A stretch of DNA of 64,000 nucleotides from Alistipes sp. (GTDB lineage Bacteria; Bacteroidota; Bacteroidia; Bacteroidales; Rikenellaceae): contig JAHHQO010000002.1 in NCBI GenBank assembly GCA_020026335.1, positions 62,001-126,000 on the forward strand, read 5' to 3'. The notes below the pieces were generated by a model. It was not told the DNA's origin, did not search any database, and was given only the letters and a program-made list of their open reading frames with translations. This document shows, piece by piece, positions 36,149 through 43,891 of the stretch. A program made the translations under genes and the position numbers. Position 1 is the stretch's first letter. Each line of letters begins with the position of its first letter.

Positions 36149-36742
36149 ATGATAAATTCAAACATAAAACTGATAATCCTCGACTTCGACGGTACGCTCG
36201 CCGACACACGCAGTGCGCACACACGTGCCTATCTGAAGACCCTCGGCGAGGCAGGCTACACCATCTCGCAGGAGGAGTACGAAGCCAAATATTTCGGTAT
36301 GCGCTGTCACGAATTTCTCGAATCGCTGGGCATCAACGACTTCGACAAACGCGAGGAGTTGCGTCTGCGCAAGATAGACATCTACCCCGACTTCTTCGAC
36401 TCGCTGAAAATCAACCGTCCGCTGTGGGAGTTCTGTCGTGCCTTTCAGCGCACGGGGGTAAAGGTGTGGATTGTATCGACGGGCAGTCGTGCCAACATCG
36501 AGAACGCCATGAACTATTTGGGCATCGGCTTTTCGAAGGAGCACCCCCAAAAGGAGGGCTATGTGGACGGCATTCTCTGCGGTGCGGACATCGAGCGCAG
36601 CAAGCCCGCCCCCGACTGTTTCCACGAAGCCATGCGCAGAGTGGGTTGCACGCCACATGAGACGGTCATCTTCGAGGATTCGAAAATCGGACTCACCGCC
36701 GCTGCAGCTTCGGGAGCGGCGTTCTTCAAGGTGGAGATTTAG
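36149..36742 (+). CDS. HAD-superfamily phosphatase (phosphoglycolate phosphatase-like)
   Basis: 197 aa. Motif I ILDFDGTLADTRSAHT (Asp pair at the N-terminus), motif II VWIVSTGSRANIE, motif III Lys in IERSKPAPDCF, and motif IV VIFEDSKIGLTAA. The cap is alpha-helical (about 20-85). The substrate is unknown. It starts 4 nt after the second M23 gene; the ATG was chosen over a TTG 12 nt upstream. It is the last gene of the run, with a terminator after it. Confidence 0.9.
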   Translation: MINSNIKLIILDFDGTLADTRSAHTRAYLKTLGEAGYTISQEEYEAKYFGMRCHEFLESLGINDFDKREELRLRKIDIYPDFFDSLKINRPLWEFCRAFQRTGVKVWIVSTGSRANIENAMNYLGIGFSKEHPQKEGYVDGILCGADIERSKPAPDCFHEAMRRVGCTPHETVIFEDSKIGLTAAAASGAAFFKVEI

Positions 36743-36782
36743 GTTTGTTTTTTAGGGTGCAACGCCCTACACGACACAGGCT

Positions 36783-36820
36783 ACGGACATCGCAATATCG
36801 GCGGTGTCCGTATCTTTTTT
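36783..36820 (+). terminator. Intrinsic terminator of the M23/HAD operon
   Basis: Stem ACGGACA (36783-36789) with TGTCCGT (36805-36811), extended by inner pairs, followed by a run of eight T. Confidence 0.8.
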
Positions 36821-37162
36821 TTGCAGAGTGGCAGAGGGAAACAGGAGAGACGGGGACGGTGGCGGACGCCCCATGCAATGCCTGCCCAAATTGCGGTTTA
36901 AGGAGCGTCTGTGGCCATTGTAAAATTCTGTAAACCGATATTTTATGCTTTTCGGACGGGAAATGGGGTTATCGGCTGTTATGGGCGGTCACACAGCACT
37001 CGACACGTTAAAATACAAATAATTAACATTATTAACGATACTTAATAATGCTATCCGACACTCGCCACTCTGTTTGTACTTACAGTTCCGCCACATTCCG
37101 CGGCTTTAACTCACTATGAATAGGTAACTTCACTAACAGATGTGTGTTTTTCTGCAAAAAAA
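36821..37162. other. Gene-free interval before the cobalamin riboswitch promoter
   Basis: About 340 nt with no convincing gene. A short Cys-rich frame around 36870-36933 (CNACPNCG and CGHCK) has no ATG and is probably chance. The right part is AT-rich, with two close ATTAAC repeats near 37020-37035. Confidence 0.45.
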
Positions 37163-37194
37163 TTGTGCTTTTTCAGTTTCTTTTCCTACTTTTG
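37163..37194 (+). promoter_or_regulatory. Promoter of the riboswitch operon
   Basis: TTG (37163-37165), 21 nt, then TACTTTTG (37187-37194). Transcription would start at about 37201, exactly at the beginning of the riboswitch. Confidence 0.75.
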
Positions 37195-37200
37195 CGGCGC

Positions 37201-37376
37201 TGATGGTTCGCAACTTTATGCGATGCAAAAGGGAATCAGGTGTAAGTCCTGAACAGTCCCGCTGCTGTAAGCCCCGATAAAACCACATATCAACAATCGT
37301 TAGGAATTGAGCCACTGTCGAATAAACGATGGGAAGGCGATATGAATAATGGAGGAGCAAGTCAGAATACCTGCCA
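37201..37376 (+). ncRNA. Cobalamin (adenosylcobalamin-type) riboswitch aptamer
   Basis: The conserved core is read directly: GGGAATCAGGTGTAAGTCCT, then CCCGCTGCTGTAAGCCCCGA, a central GCCACTG, GATGGGAAGGCG, and at the 3' side the B12 box AGTCAGAATACCTGCC (about 37360-37375). These occur in the order and spacing of the family. Such leaders repress genes for B12 uptake when cobalamin is plentiful. The controlled genes here are two lipoproteins, starting 210 nt further on. Confidence 0.93.
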
Positions 37377-37452
37377 CCGGCTTGTCCTTTGCACACGATG
37401 ATATTCTTCCGGGGATTGGAGAAAATCATGACATACCTTGACGGGAAACGCA

Positions 37453-37533
37453 CTACGCACCCTATGCGGCAACGCCCCCACAAAGCAGGTCAGCACATAG
37501 TCGGCAACGACACTCTCACTTCCTCGTGCGTAG
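37453..37533 (+). promoter_or_regulatory. Inverted repeat in the leader after the riboswitch
   Basis: CTACGCAC (37453-37460) and GTGCGTAG (37526-37533) can pair across 65 nt, between the aptamer and the first ATG. It may belong to the expression platform. No U-tract terminator follows, so control may act on translation or by longer-range folding. Confidence 0.4.
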
Positions 37534-37587
37534 AAATCATCCAAAGAGATTTTGACCTAATTATTGTTACTTTATAAAAAACAAGGT

Positions 37588-38874
37588 ATGTTAAAAAAAG
37601 AATTTTTCGCCTTGCTCCTGGTGGCAGGAGCCATGGGCATGACCGGTTGCGAGCGTCAATCGGACATGGACCTTCAACCCTCAACAAGCACAAATCAACA
37701 GGAAGTTTTGGCCACTCGCGGTGAGGCCTTCCGTAGCGACAGTCTGGCACTGGTAGCTCTCTACGAGGCAACCAACGGTAACGACTGGAGCCGTAACGGT
37801 GGCTGGATGGAAAGCGATAGCGAACTCAAAGACTGGTATGGCGTGAAGACCGCCATCGTAGATGGTCAGGAGCGCGTGGTTTCACTGCGTCTGGGTGGCA
37901 ACCGCCTTTGTGGCGAGCTCCCCGCAGAGCTGGGTAACCTCACCGCTCTCGAGGTATTCGATCTCTCGGACAACTACCGTCTGGGTGGCGTTATCCCCGA
38001 GGAGTTCTACCAGATGAAGAACCTCCGCGTATGGAAGATGCGCTTCAGCAATGTCCACGGTTCAATCTCCGACAAAATCGGCCAGCTCACCCAGATGGAC
38101 TCGCTCGAGTTGTGGGGCGCACCCTGGGACATGACTCAGAACGGCTTTGTACCCAAGGCTGAGAACACCTGCCTGTCGGGTGAGATTCCCGCTGAAATCG
38201 GTCAGCTGACCAAGGCTTCGTACATCGTCCTCGGCCGCAACAACTTCACCGGCGAGATTCCTGCCGAAATCGGCCAGCTGGAGAACCTCCAGTATCTCGA
38301 CATCGCTCGTTGCAAGCTCTCGGGTGAGCTTCCCGCATCGCTGGGTCAGCTCAAGAAGCTCTCTACTTTCTTCGTTTCGGGCAACCAGCTCACAGGTGAG
38401 ATTCCCGCCGAGATGGGCGAGATGACCTCTCTCAAGGAGTTCTATGCCGACGAGAACGCTTTCACAGGTACCATTCCCTCAACCTTCGCACAGCTGCCCC
38501 GTATGCTCCGTCTCTCGCTGGCAAGCAACAAGCTCTCGGGTGAGATTCCTGCCGTAGCTTCGCAGATGGAGAACCTCGGTCTGCTCTACCTCGACAACAA
38601 CAACCTCACAGGTGAGATTCCTGCCGAGCTGGGTGGCAAGCAGCAGCCTCTGTTGGTAGCTGTCAGCCTCACCAACAACAACCTCACCGGCAACCTGCCC
38701 GCCAAGACTCCCCACGACTACTATGTTAACGGCGTATACTACGGCGTGGTTTACACCTCGTTCTACGTCAGCGGCAACAAGCTCTCGGGCAAGATTCCCG
38801 CAGACTACATTATCGACGGTCAGCTCCAGGAGAACCTTCTCCCCCAGCAGCCCGGATACGAACTGGTAAAATAA
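37588..38874 (+). CDS. Leucine-rich-repeat surface lipoprotein under B12 riboswitch control
   Basis: 428 aa. Lipoprotein signal ending GAMGMTGC (Cys21), followed by an acidic-polar linker. Residues about 45-75 resemble the cap before plant-type LRRs (LALVALYEATNGNDWSRNGG). From about 95 to 410 there are about eleven 24-residue repeats of the form GEIPAEIGQLxxLxxLxxxxNxLxG, an extended solvent-exposed solenoid suited to binding. No enzyme motif. It is the first gene after the cobalamin riboswitch, 13 nt before the second lipoprotein gene. A role in capturing corrinoids or a corrinoid-carrying partner is inferred only from regulation. Confidence 0.88.
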   Translation: MLKKEFFALLLVAGAMGMTGCERQSDMDLQPSTSTNQQEVLATRGEAFRSDSLALVALYEATNGNDWSRNGGWMESDSELKDWYGVKTAIVDGQERVVSLRLGGNRLCGELPAELGNLTALEVFDLSDNYRLGGVIPEEFYQMKNLRVWKMRFSNVHGSISDKIGQLTQMDSLELWGAPWDMTQNGFVPKAENTCLSGEIPAEIGQLTKASYIVLGRNNFTGEIPAEIGQLENLQYLDIARCKLSGELPASLGQLKKLSTFFVSGNQLTGEIPAEMGEMTSLKEFYADENAFTGTIPSTFAQLPRMLRLSLASNKLSGEIPAVASQMENLGLLYLDNNNLTGEIPAELGGKQQPLLVAVSLTNNNLTGNLPAKTPHDYYVNGVYYGVVYTSFYVSGNKLSGKIPADYIIDGQLQENLLPQQPGYELVK

Positions 38875-38886
38875 AACACCAAAACA

Positions 38887-40155
38887 ATGAGAAGCGTAAT
38901 CAAATACTTATTGCCATTCTTCGCTCTCGGCAGCCTTATGATGGGATGCTCGGACGATGATCCCATCACCAACCCCAACGGCGGTGGTGATACAGGTACC
39001 GACACAGATACAGAAGACCCCAATCGCCCTTACAGAGATTATGAGGGTTATATGTTCGTCCTCGACCAGAGCCAGATTCCTTCCAACTCGGGATACGAAT
39101 CGGAGCGCGATGTTCCCCAGGCCAAATTGGCGGCTATCGACCCCGAAACCAATGTAACCATTGACATTCTCTCGGGTGCGAGCCGTCAGACGCTCGACAC
39201 CGACCTCCACCCCCAAATTACTCTCGGCTTCGACTGCCGTCTTCTCTCGACAGGAGATGCATTCGTGATTGTCGCAAAGCGCGAGTGGCTGCTCGATGAT
39301 ACCAACCTCAAGGCAAAGGCTACCGTTTTTGACGCCAAGACCCTCAAGCTCTTGAGTCAGGTATCTTATGAACTGCCCGAGGGCCCCGATTACGACTTCC
39401 TGGAGGCTGTAAACTCCGAGAATGCCTTCATCGGTTACCACGGTAAGAACATCTTCCACCTCAATCTCAAGGATGGTACCGTGAAGAAAATCGCCGACAC
39501 GGACTACAACAACAATATCGGCGCATTCGGCTACAAGAACAACCTCATCACCATCAACGGTGCTTCACTCCGCGTATTGAGCGGCGAGAACGCTCAGGTG
39601 ATTGAGGAGGTGGCTCTGCCCAAGAACGTCCGTCGCGCATATCTCTGTACCAACGATTTGCTGGTACTCCAGTACTCCGACTACAACTGCGGTCTGCTGA
39701 CCATGCACGACAAGAAGATTATCCACGAGTTCAAGGACCCCAAACCCGAATTGGCACTCAACAGCATGGAGTATGATGCTGCAAAGCAGATGCTCTACGC
39801 CCCCGGAAAGGATAGAAACAAGGACAAGATTTACACCATCGACTTCTCGCAGGAGGGTAGCAAACCTGTTCACTTCTACACCATTCCCAAGGAGGATATC
39901 GAAAAGAGCAAGGCTGTCACCGGAGCCATGAAGCTGGGTATCCAGCCCGACAAGCGCATCTTGTACATTGCTCACGTGAACGACCTGATTATTGCAGGTG
40001 CTCCCGGCAACAAGCGCGGTTCGCGTTCGGGATATATTTCTCACATCTCGCTGGACGGTAAGGAAGGCGTTGAGCTGCCCATCACCGCACCCGAGAACAA
40101 GACCCCGTTTGAGGATATGTTCACCTTCTCAAGATTCTTCTTCGTGTCGAAATAA
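38887..40155 (+). CDS. Beta-propeller-like surface lipoprotein, possible BtuG-type corrinoid binder
   Basis: 422 aa. Signal ends SLMMGC (Cys21), followed by SDDDP and a long Asp/Gly/Thr linker typical of surface-exported Bacteroidetes lipoproteins. The rest is all-beta with repeated strand pairs of the YncE/DUF5074 kind (AKATVFDAKTLKLLSQVSYE, NIFHLNLKDGTVKKIAD, MEYDAAKQMLYAPGKDRNKD), consistent with a beta-propeller. BtuG, the high-affinity B12 lipoprotein of Bacteroides, has this general plan, and the riboswitch upstream supports a corrinoid role. Homology to BtuG is inferred and should be tested by search. A strong terminator follows. Confidence 0.75.
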   Translation: MRSVIKYLLPFFALGSLMMGCSDDDPITNPNGGGDTGTDTDTEDPNRPYRDYEGYMFVLDQSQIPSNSGYESERDVPQAKLAAIDPETNVTIDILSGASRQTLDTDLHPQITLGFDCRLLSTGDAFVIVAKREWLLDDTNLKAKATVFDAKTLKLLSQVSYELPEGPDYDFLEAVNSENAFIGYHGKNIFHLNLKDGTVKKIADTDYNNNIGAFGYKNNLITINGASLRVLSGENAQVIEEVALPKNVRRAYLCTNDLLVLQYSDYNCGLLTMHDKKIIHEFKDPKPELALNSMEYDAAKQMLYAPGKDRNKDKIYTIDFSQEGSKPVHFYTIPKEDIEKSKAVTGAMKLGIQPDKRILYIAHVNDLIIAGAPGNKRGSRSGYISHISLDGKEGVELPITAPENKTPFEDMFTFSRFFFVSK

Positions 40156-40176
40156 GCATCACGCCGACACAACACG

Positions 40177-40238
40177 ATAAAACATTATATCGGTAAGCGA
40201 GGATTTTCACCTCCCGCCGATATAATGTTTTATTTTTT
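40177..40238. terminator. Intrinsic terminator of the riboswitch operon
   Basis: A 17-bp stem ATAAAACATTATATCGG (40177-40193) with its complement at 40217-40233, followed by T-rich sequence. Confidence 0.82.
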
Positions 40239-40327
40239 ATACTCTCGGCTGTACAAAACATAGGTCTGAATATCGGCGAGTTAGACGATGCTGGCTACCA
40301 CGGCTGCAAAAAATAATTATAAAAAAA

Positions 40328-40358
40328 TTTGCAGATATAAATTTTTGTACTACCTTTG
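40328..40358 (+). promoter_or_regulatory. tRNA-Asp promoter
   Basis: TTTG (40328-40331), exactly 19 nt, then TACCTTTG (40351-40358). A consensus Bacteroidetes promoter, 47 nt before the tRNA. Confidence 0.8.
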
Positions 40359-40405
40359 CACACGCAATCGGGAAACAACGAGTCTTCCGAAAGCCAAGAA
40401 CAAAC

Positions 40406-40479
40406 GGTGCGTTAGTTCAGCTGGTTAGAATACGTGCCTGTCACGCACGGGGTCAGGGGTTCGAGTCCCCTACGCACCG
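40406..40479 (+). tRNA. tRNA-Asp (anticodon GTC)
   Basis: 74 nt cloverleaf. Acceptor GGTGCGT (40406-40412) pairs with ACGCACC (40472-40478), and G40479 is the discriminator. The D arm, an anticodon loop CTGTCAC with GTC at 40440-40442, and a T arm with GGGGTTCGAGTCCCC complete it. CCA is not encoded. Its own promoter and terminator flank it. Confidence 0.97.
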
Positions 40480-40485
40480 CTGACG

Positions 40486-40523
40486 AAAAGCTCTGAAATC
40501 TGATGATTTCGGAGCTTTTTTTG
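40486..40523 (+). terminator. Intrinsic terminator of tRNA-Asp
   Basis: Stem AAAAGCTCTGAAATC with its near-complement around TGAT, then seven T. Confidence 0.85.
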
Positions 40524-40776
40524 TTATCTGCACGGGACAGTCTGTCGTCCTCGGGTAAGTGGGCAAGAGGAGACACAGCTACCCTATTACGACTTCTCCA
40601 CAAGGATTTCGTCCCTATTTCCACATCTTGTGCGAGGTCATCTCGCCCTAAAACCCTCTTTCAGAACGATATTTTTTAAAGATTTGTAATTTTTCCCTAT
40701 CGAAGATGTGGGTGCAATTCGCGAAATGCACTAACATTGCAGCCGATTTTTCACCACATAAGACAAAGATTTCTGT

Positions 40777-41019
40777 ATGTTTATACAATTTCTGTTTGTG
40801 CTGGGTATTGCGCCCACCATGTTGGTGGCGTTATTCCCTGCCGTGAACGGCTATTTCTTCATTCCCAACTACCCCACGCTGATTGCCGCCATCAACTTCG
40901 ACCGCACGGGAACGACCCACATTGGCAAATGGGTGTTGAACCACTCATTCATGCTGCCGGGACTCATCTCCACAGGTGTGTCCATCTGCACAGGATTGTT
41001 GTTAATCCAGCTCTTATAA
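40777..41019 (+). CDS. Small membrane protein, unknown function
   Basis: 80 aa with a hydrophobic helix at each end (FIQFLFVLGIAPTMLVALFP and LPGLISTGVSICTGLLLIQLL) and a polar middle (NFDRTGTTHIGKWVLNHSF). It is followed closely by a strong terminator, and its composition looks like real protein. I do not recognise the family and no partner gene is adjacent. Confidence 0.55.
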   Translation: MFIQFLFVLGIAPTMLVALFPAVNGYFFIPNYPTLIAAINFDRTGTTHIGKWVLNHSFMLPGLISTGVSICTGLLLIQLL

Positions 41020-41033
41020 GGCACGACATACGC

Positions 41034-41074
41034 AAAAAAATCCGCATCGCTTTTTCACGATGCGGATTTTTTAT
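41034..41074. terminator. Bidirectional terminator
   Basis: Stem AATCCGCATCG (41039-41049) with its complement (41058-41068), with A-run on the left and T-run on the right. It serves the small membrane protein and the convergent transporter gene. Confidence 0.87.
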
Positions 41075-41088
41075 ATTCCAAGGTGTCG

Positions 41089-41994
41089 TTATTCCAGCAC
41101 GTTGCCCAGATAGAGGAAAATCATACTGATGATGACCAGCACCAAATCCACCGCCTTGCTGCGGAGGTTCTTCTCTCTGAAGACCATTGCACCAAAGAGG
41201 AACGACACCACAACACTGCTGCGGCGCACCATCGAGACGATGGAAATCATCGAGTCCTCCATACCCAGTGCGTAGAAATAGACGAAGTCTGCCGCACAGA
41301 GGAACAACGAGATGCAGACGATGCACCTGCTCCAATGAAAGGGGGTCGAGGTCTTGCGCTTCGGCCACCACAACAGCAGAATGATACCGCCCATGAGGAA
41401 GAGCTGATAGACATTGTACCACGCCTGCACCACCATGTGGTTGAACTGCCCCATGAGGTATTTGTCATAGAGTCCGCTCACCGTGCCCAGCAGAGCCGCC
41501 GCCACGACACACAATATCCAGCGGTTGTGTTTGAAGTCGATGCCCTCCTTCTTGCCCGAACGGCTGAGGAGGAAGAACGAGATAATCGCCATGGAGACAC
41601 CCAGCCACTGCCAGAGATTGAGTCGCTCGCCGAAGATAAGCATCGCACCCAACAGCACCATGACGGGGCGGGTGGCGTTAATCGGGCCGACCAGCGTTAG
41701 CGGCAGATGCTTCATGCCGAAGTAGCCGAAAATCCATGACGAGAGGACGATGAGCGACTTGAGCAGAATGAAGCGGTGCACCTCCCAATCGACCTGCGGC
41801 ACAAAGAATATCGTGTCGTTGAGCCACTCGGGGCACAATGCCGAGACGAGGATAAAGGGCAGGAATATCAGGGTAGAAAAGAGGGTGTTGAGTCCCAAGA
41901 CGGGCAACACCGCATTTCCTGCCAGCGATTTTTTCTTGAATACATCATAAAAGCCCAGCAATGCCGCCGAGCAGAAAGCCAATAGCAACCACAT
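41089..41994 (-). CDS. EamA/DMT-superfamily transporter
   Basis: 301 aa, about ten TM helices in two EamA repeats. The start MWLLLAFCSAALLGFYDVFKK and the conserved helix VGPINATRPVMVLLGAMLIFGE in the first repeat, with FLFGAMVFREKNLRSKAVDL in the second, are typical. Probably a small-metabolite exporter; the substrate cannot be predicted. Confidence 0.88.
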   Translation of the reverse strand: MWLLLAFCSAALLGFYDVFKKKSLAGNAVLPVLGLNTLFSTLIFLPFILVSALCPEWLNDTIFFVPQVDWEVHRFILLKSLIVLSSWIFGYFGMKHLPLTLVGPINATRPVMVLLGAMLIFGERLNLWQWLGVSMAIISFFLLSRSGKKEGIDFKHNRWILCVVAAALLGTVSGLYDKYLMGQFNHMVVQAWYNVYQLFLMGGIILLLWWPKRKTSTPFHWSRCIVCISLFLCAADFVYFYALGMEDSMISIVSMVRRSSVVVSFLFGAMVFREKNLRSKAVDLVLVIISMIFLYLGNVLE

Positions 41995-42558
41995 AAGTTA
42001 AATTTATCACATCGAAATCACCTCCCTCCGACCGCTGTTTTCCGCACTCCGATTTATAGGCGAGAACCGACACCTTTTCGTGTGTTTCGCAGGGGCGATG
42101 GCAGAAAGTCACGGCATCGCACTCCGCAGCTCGCAACAACGCCTCAAAACGGGGTATTTTGTCTCTCGAAAGCAACACAAAAATCCTTCTGTCGGAGGTG
42201 GGGTTTTCCTGTTTTCCCGATGATCATTTCGCGAGATTTCGTTCCCCGAAAACGGGTATTCATCTGTTCCGATATCGGAGAAAAGAGGTTATAAAAAGTT
42301 CGCAAAAATAACTATTTTTTTTCATAACTTCGTCAAAGCATCTCCACTTTCAGCCATATTCTACAATCTGTTTTTCACCCTCACGCCTAAAATTTACCCC
42401 TCCGCACCCCCGAAAAATTGCTCCGAAAACCCCAATCGGGGCAATTGACTTTGTCCTATATTTCGCAGAAAATCTATCAAATAGATACCTAATGAAAAAA
42501 AATAACATTTTTAATATCTAATTTTTCGATTTACACGCGTTTGATAACTAAATCTGTA
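41995..42558. other. Divergent intergenic region, no gene supported
   Basis: About 560 nt. A minus-strand frame (42178 down to 41945) runs into the transporter gene but has no support beyond openness. Sequence from 42300 on is AT-rich and leads to the second efflux promoter. No RNA motif recognised. Confidence 0.45.
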
Positions 42559-42566
42559 TATTTTTG
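42559..42566 (+). promoter_or_regulatory. Promoter -7 element for the second RND operon
   Basis: TATTTTTG matches TAnnTTTG, 50 nt before the ATG at 42617. Confidence 0.6.
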
Positions 42567-42616
42567 CGCCCGAAAAAAACGGATACAGTGCTAACAAATC
42601 CGGAACTTTGAACACT

Positions 42617-43882
42617 ATGAATTTATCAAACCAGAAATTTACAAAGCAGGCTGCACAGGCAGGTCGCCGCACCCTGCAACTCGGCGGAGAAGCCTCTGCC
42701 CGACTTCGTCATCTGTCGAAGCGTTCGTGGCTGCTTCTGACCGCTGCCGCACTCCTTATTGCCGGCGGTGTTTGGTGGTGGATGCGCCCCGAACCCGTGA
42801 AGCCGGTCTACCCCATTGTGGAGGTAGCTCCCGTCAATACCGACGATGTCGAGCTTTATGGTGAGTATGTCGGCAGAATACGTGCCCAACAATTTGTTGA
42901 AATCCGCGCGCGCGTGGAGGGCTTCCTCGAAAAGATGATGTTCGAGGAGGGTACCTACGTGAAGAAAGGACAGCGACTCTTCCTCATCGACCCCAAGCTC
43001 TATGAGGCTCGCGTCAACAAGGCTCGCGCACAGCTCAACAAGGACAAGTCGATGGCCATGAAGGCCCACCGCGATTTGGAGCGTATCCGTCCCCTCTACG
43101 AGCAGAACGCTGCCAGCCAGTTGGATTTGGACAACGCCATCGCTTCGTACGAGAGTGCCACCGCCTCGGTGGAGATGTCGGAGGCCGACCTCACACAGGC
43201 AGAAACCGCATTGAGCTACACGTTGGTCAGCTCCCCCATTTCGGGTTATATCTCCGAGCGCAGTGTCGATATTGGTACTTTGGTAGGTCCCAACGGCAAG
43301 TCGCTGCTCGCCACCGTAGTTAAGAGCGACACCGTGAGAGTGGACTTCAGCATGACGGGTCTCGATTATCTGAAGAGCAAGGCGCGTAATGTGAATTTGG
43401 GTCAGAAGGACTCCACCCGCAAGTGGGACCCCTACATCACCATCACTCTGGCCGACAACACCCAGTATCCCCTGCGCGGTCTGGTGGACTTTGCCGACCC
43501 GCAGGTAGATCCCGAGACGGGTACCTTCTCCGTGCGTGCCGAGATGGCCAACCCCGACCACATTCTGTTACCGGGACAGTTCACCAAGGTAAGACTCCTG
43601 CTCGATGTGAGAGAGCACGCCACCGTAGTGCCCACCAAATCGGTCATCATCGAGAAGGGCGGTGCCTACATCTTCGTCATTCGCCGTGACAGCACTGCCG
43701 AGCGACGACTCATCGAACTGGGCCCCCAGGTCAACAACTCTATCATTGTCGAGCGCGGCGTGGTTCCCGGCGAGCGCATCGTGGTCGAGGGCTTCCACAA
43801 GCTGACCCACGGAGACAAGGTAGACCCCCGCATCGCCCAAACACAGACTTCGGAAACCGAGGCTACATCCTCAGAAAAATAA
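42617..43882 (+). CDS. RND efflux periplasmic adaptor, TM-anchored (second pump)
   Basis: 421 aa. Unlike the first adaptor it has no lipobox: a basic cytoplasmic stretch of about 40 residues precedes one TM helix (SWLLLTAAALLIAGGVWWWM). Then come the usual parts: beta-barrel/lipoyl (VEGFLEKMMFEEGTYVKKGQ), coiled-coil hairpin (about 120-190), second lipoyl half (LVSSPISGYISERSVDIG), beta-barrel and membrane-proximal domain. The TTG at 42608 is an unlikely alternative start. It begins a three-gene operon, with the pump 9 nt downstream. Confidence 0.92.
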   Translation: MNLSNQKFTKQAAQAGRRTLQLGGEASARLRHLSKRSWLLLTAAALLIAGGVWWWMRPEPVKPVYPIVEVAPVNTDDVELYGEYVGRIRAQQFVEIRARVEGFLEKMMFEEGTYVKKGQRLFLIDPKLYEARVNKARAQLNKDKSMAMKAHRDLERIRPLYEQNAASQLDLDNAIASYESATASVEMSEADLTQAETALSYTLVSSPISGYISERSVDIGTLVGPNGKSLLATVVKSDTVRVDFSMTGLDYLKSKARNVNLGQKDSTRKWDPYITITLADNTQYPLRGLVDFADPQVDPETGTFSVRAEMANPDHILLPGQFTKVRLLLDVREHATVVPTKSVIIEKGGAYIFVIRRDSTAERRLIELGPQVNNSIIVERGVVPGERIVVEGFHKLTHGDKVDPRIAQTQTSETEATSSEK

Positions 43883-43891
43883 ACCACAGCC

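Noticed and set aside
36863..36933. Short Cys-rich peptide resembling a double zinc knuckle (CNACPNCG...CGHCK)
   Set aside because: No ATG, about 24 codons from the only GTG, and no promoter. Probably chance.
41945..42178. Minus-strand 77-codon frame upstream of the EamA transporter
   Set aside because: It overlaps the transporter start in another frame and shows no domain, promoter or family resemblance.
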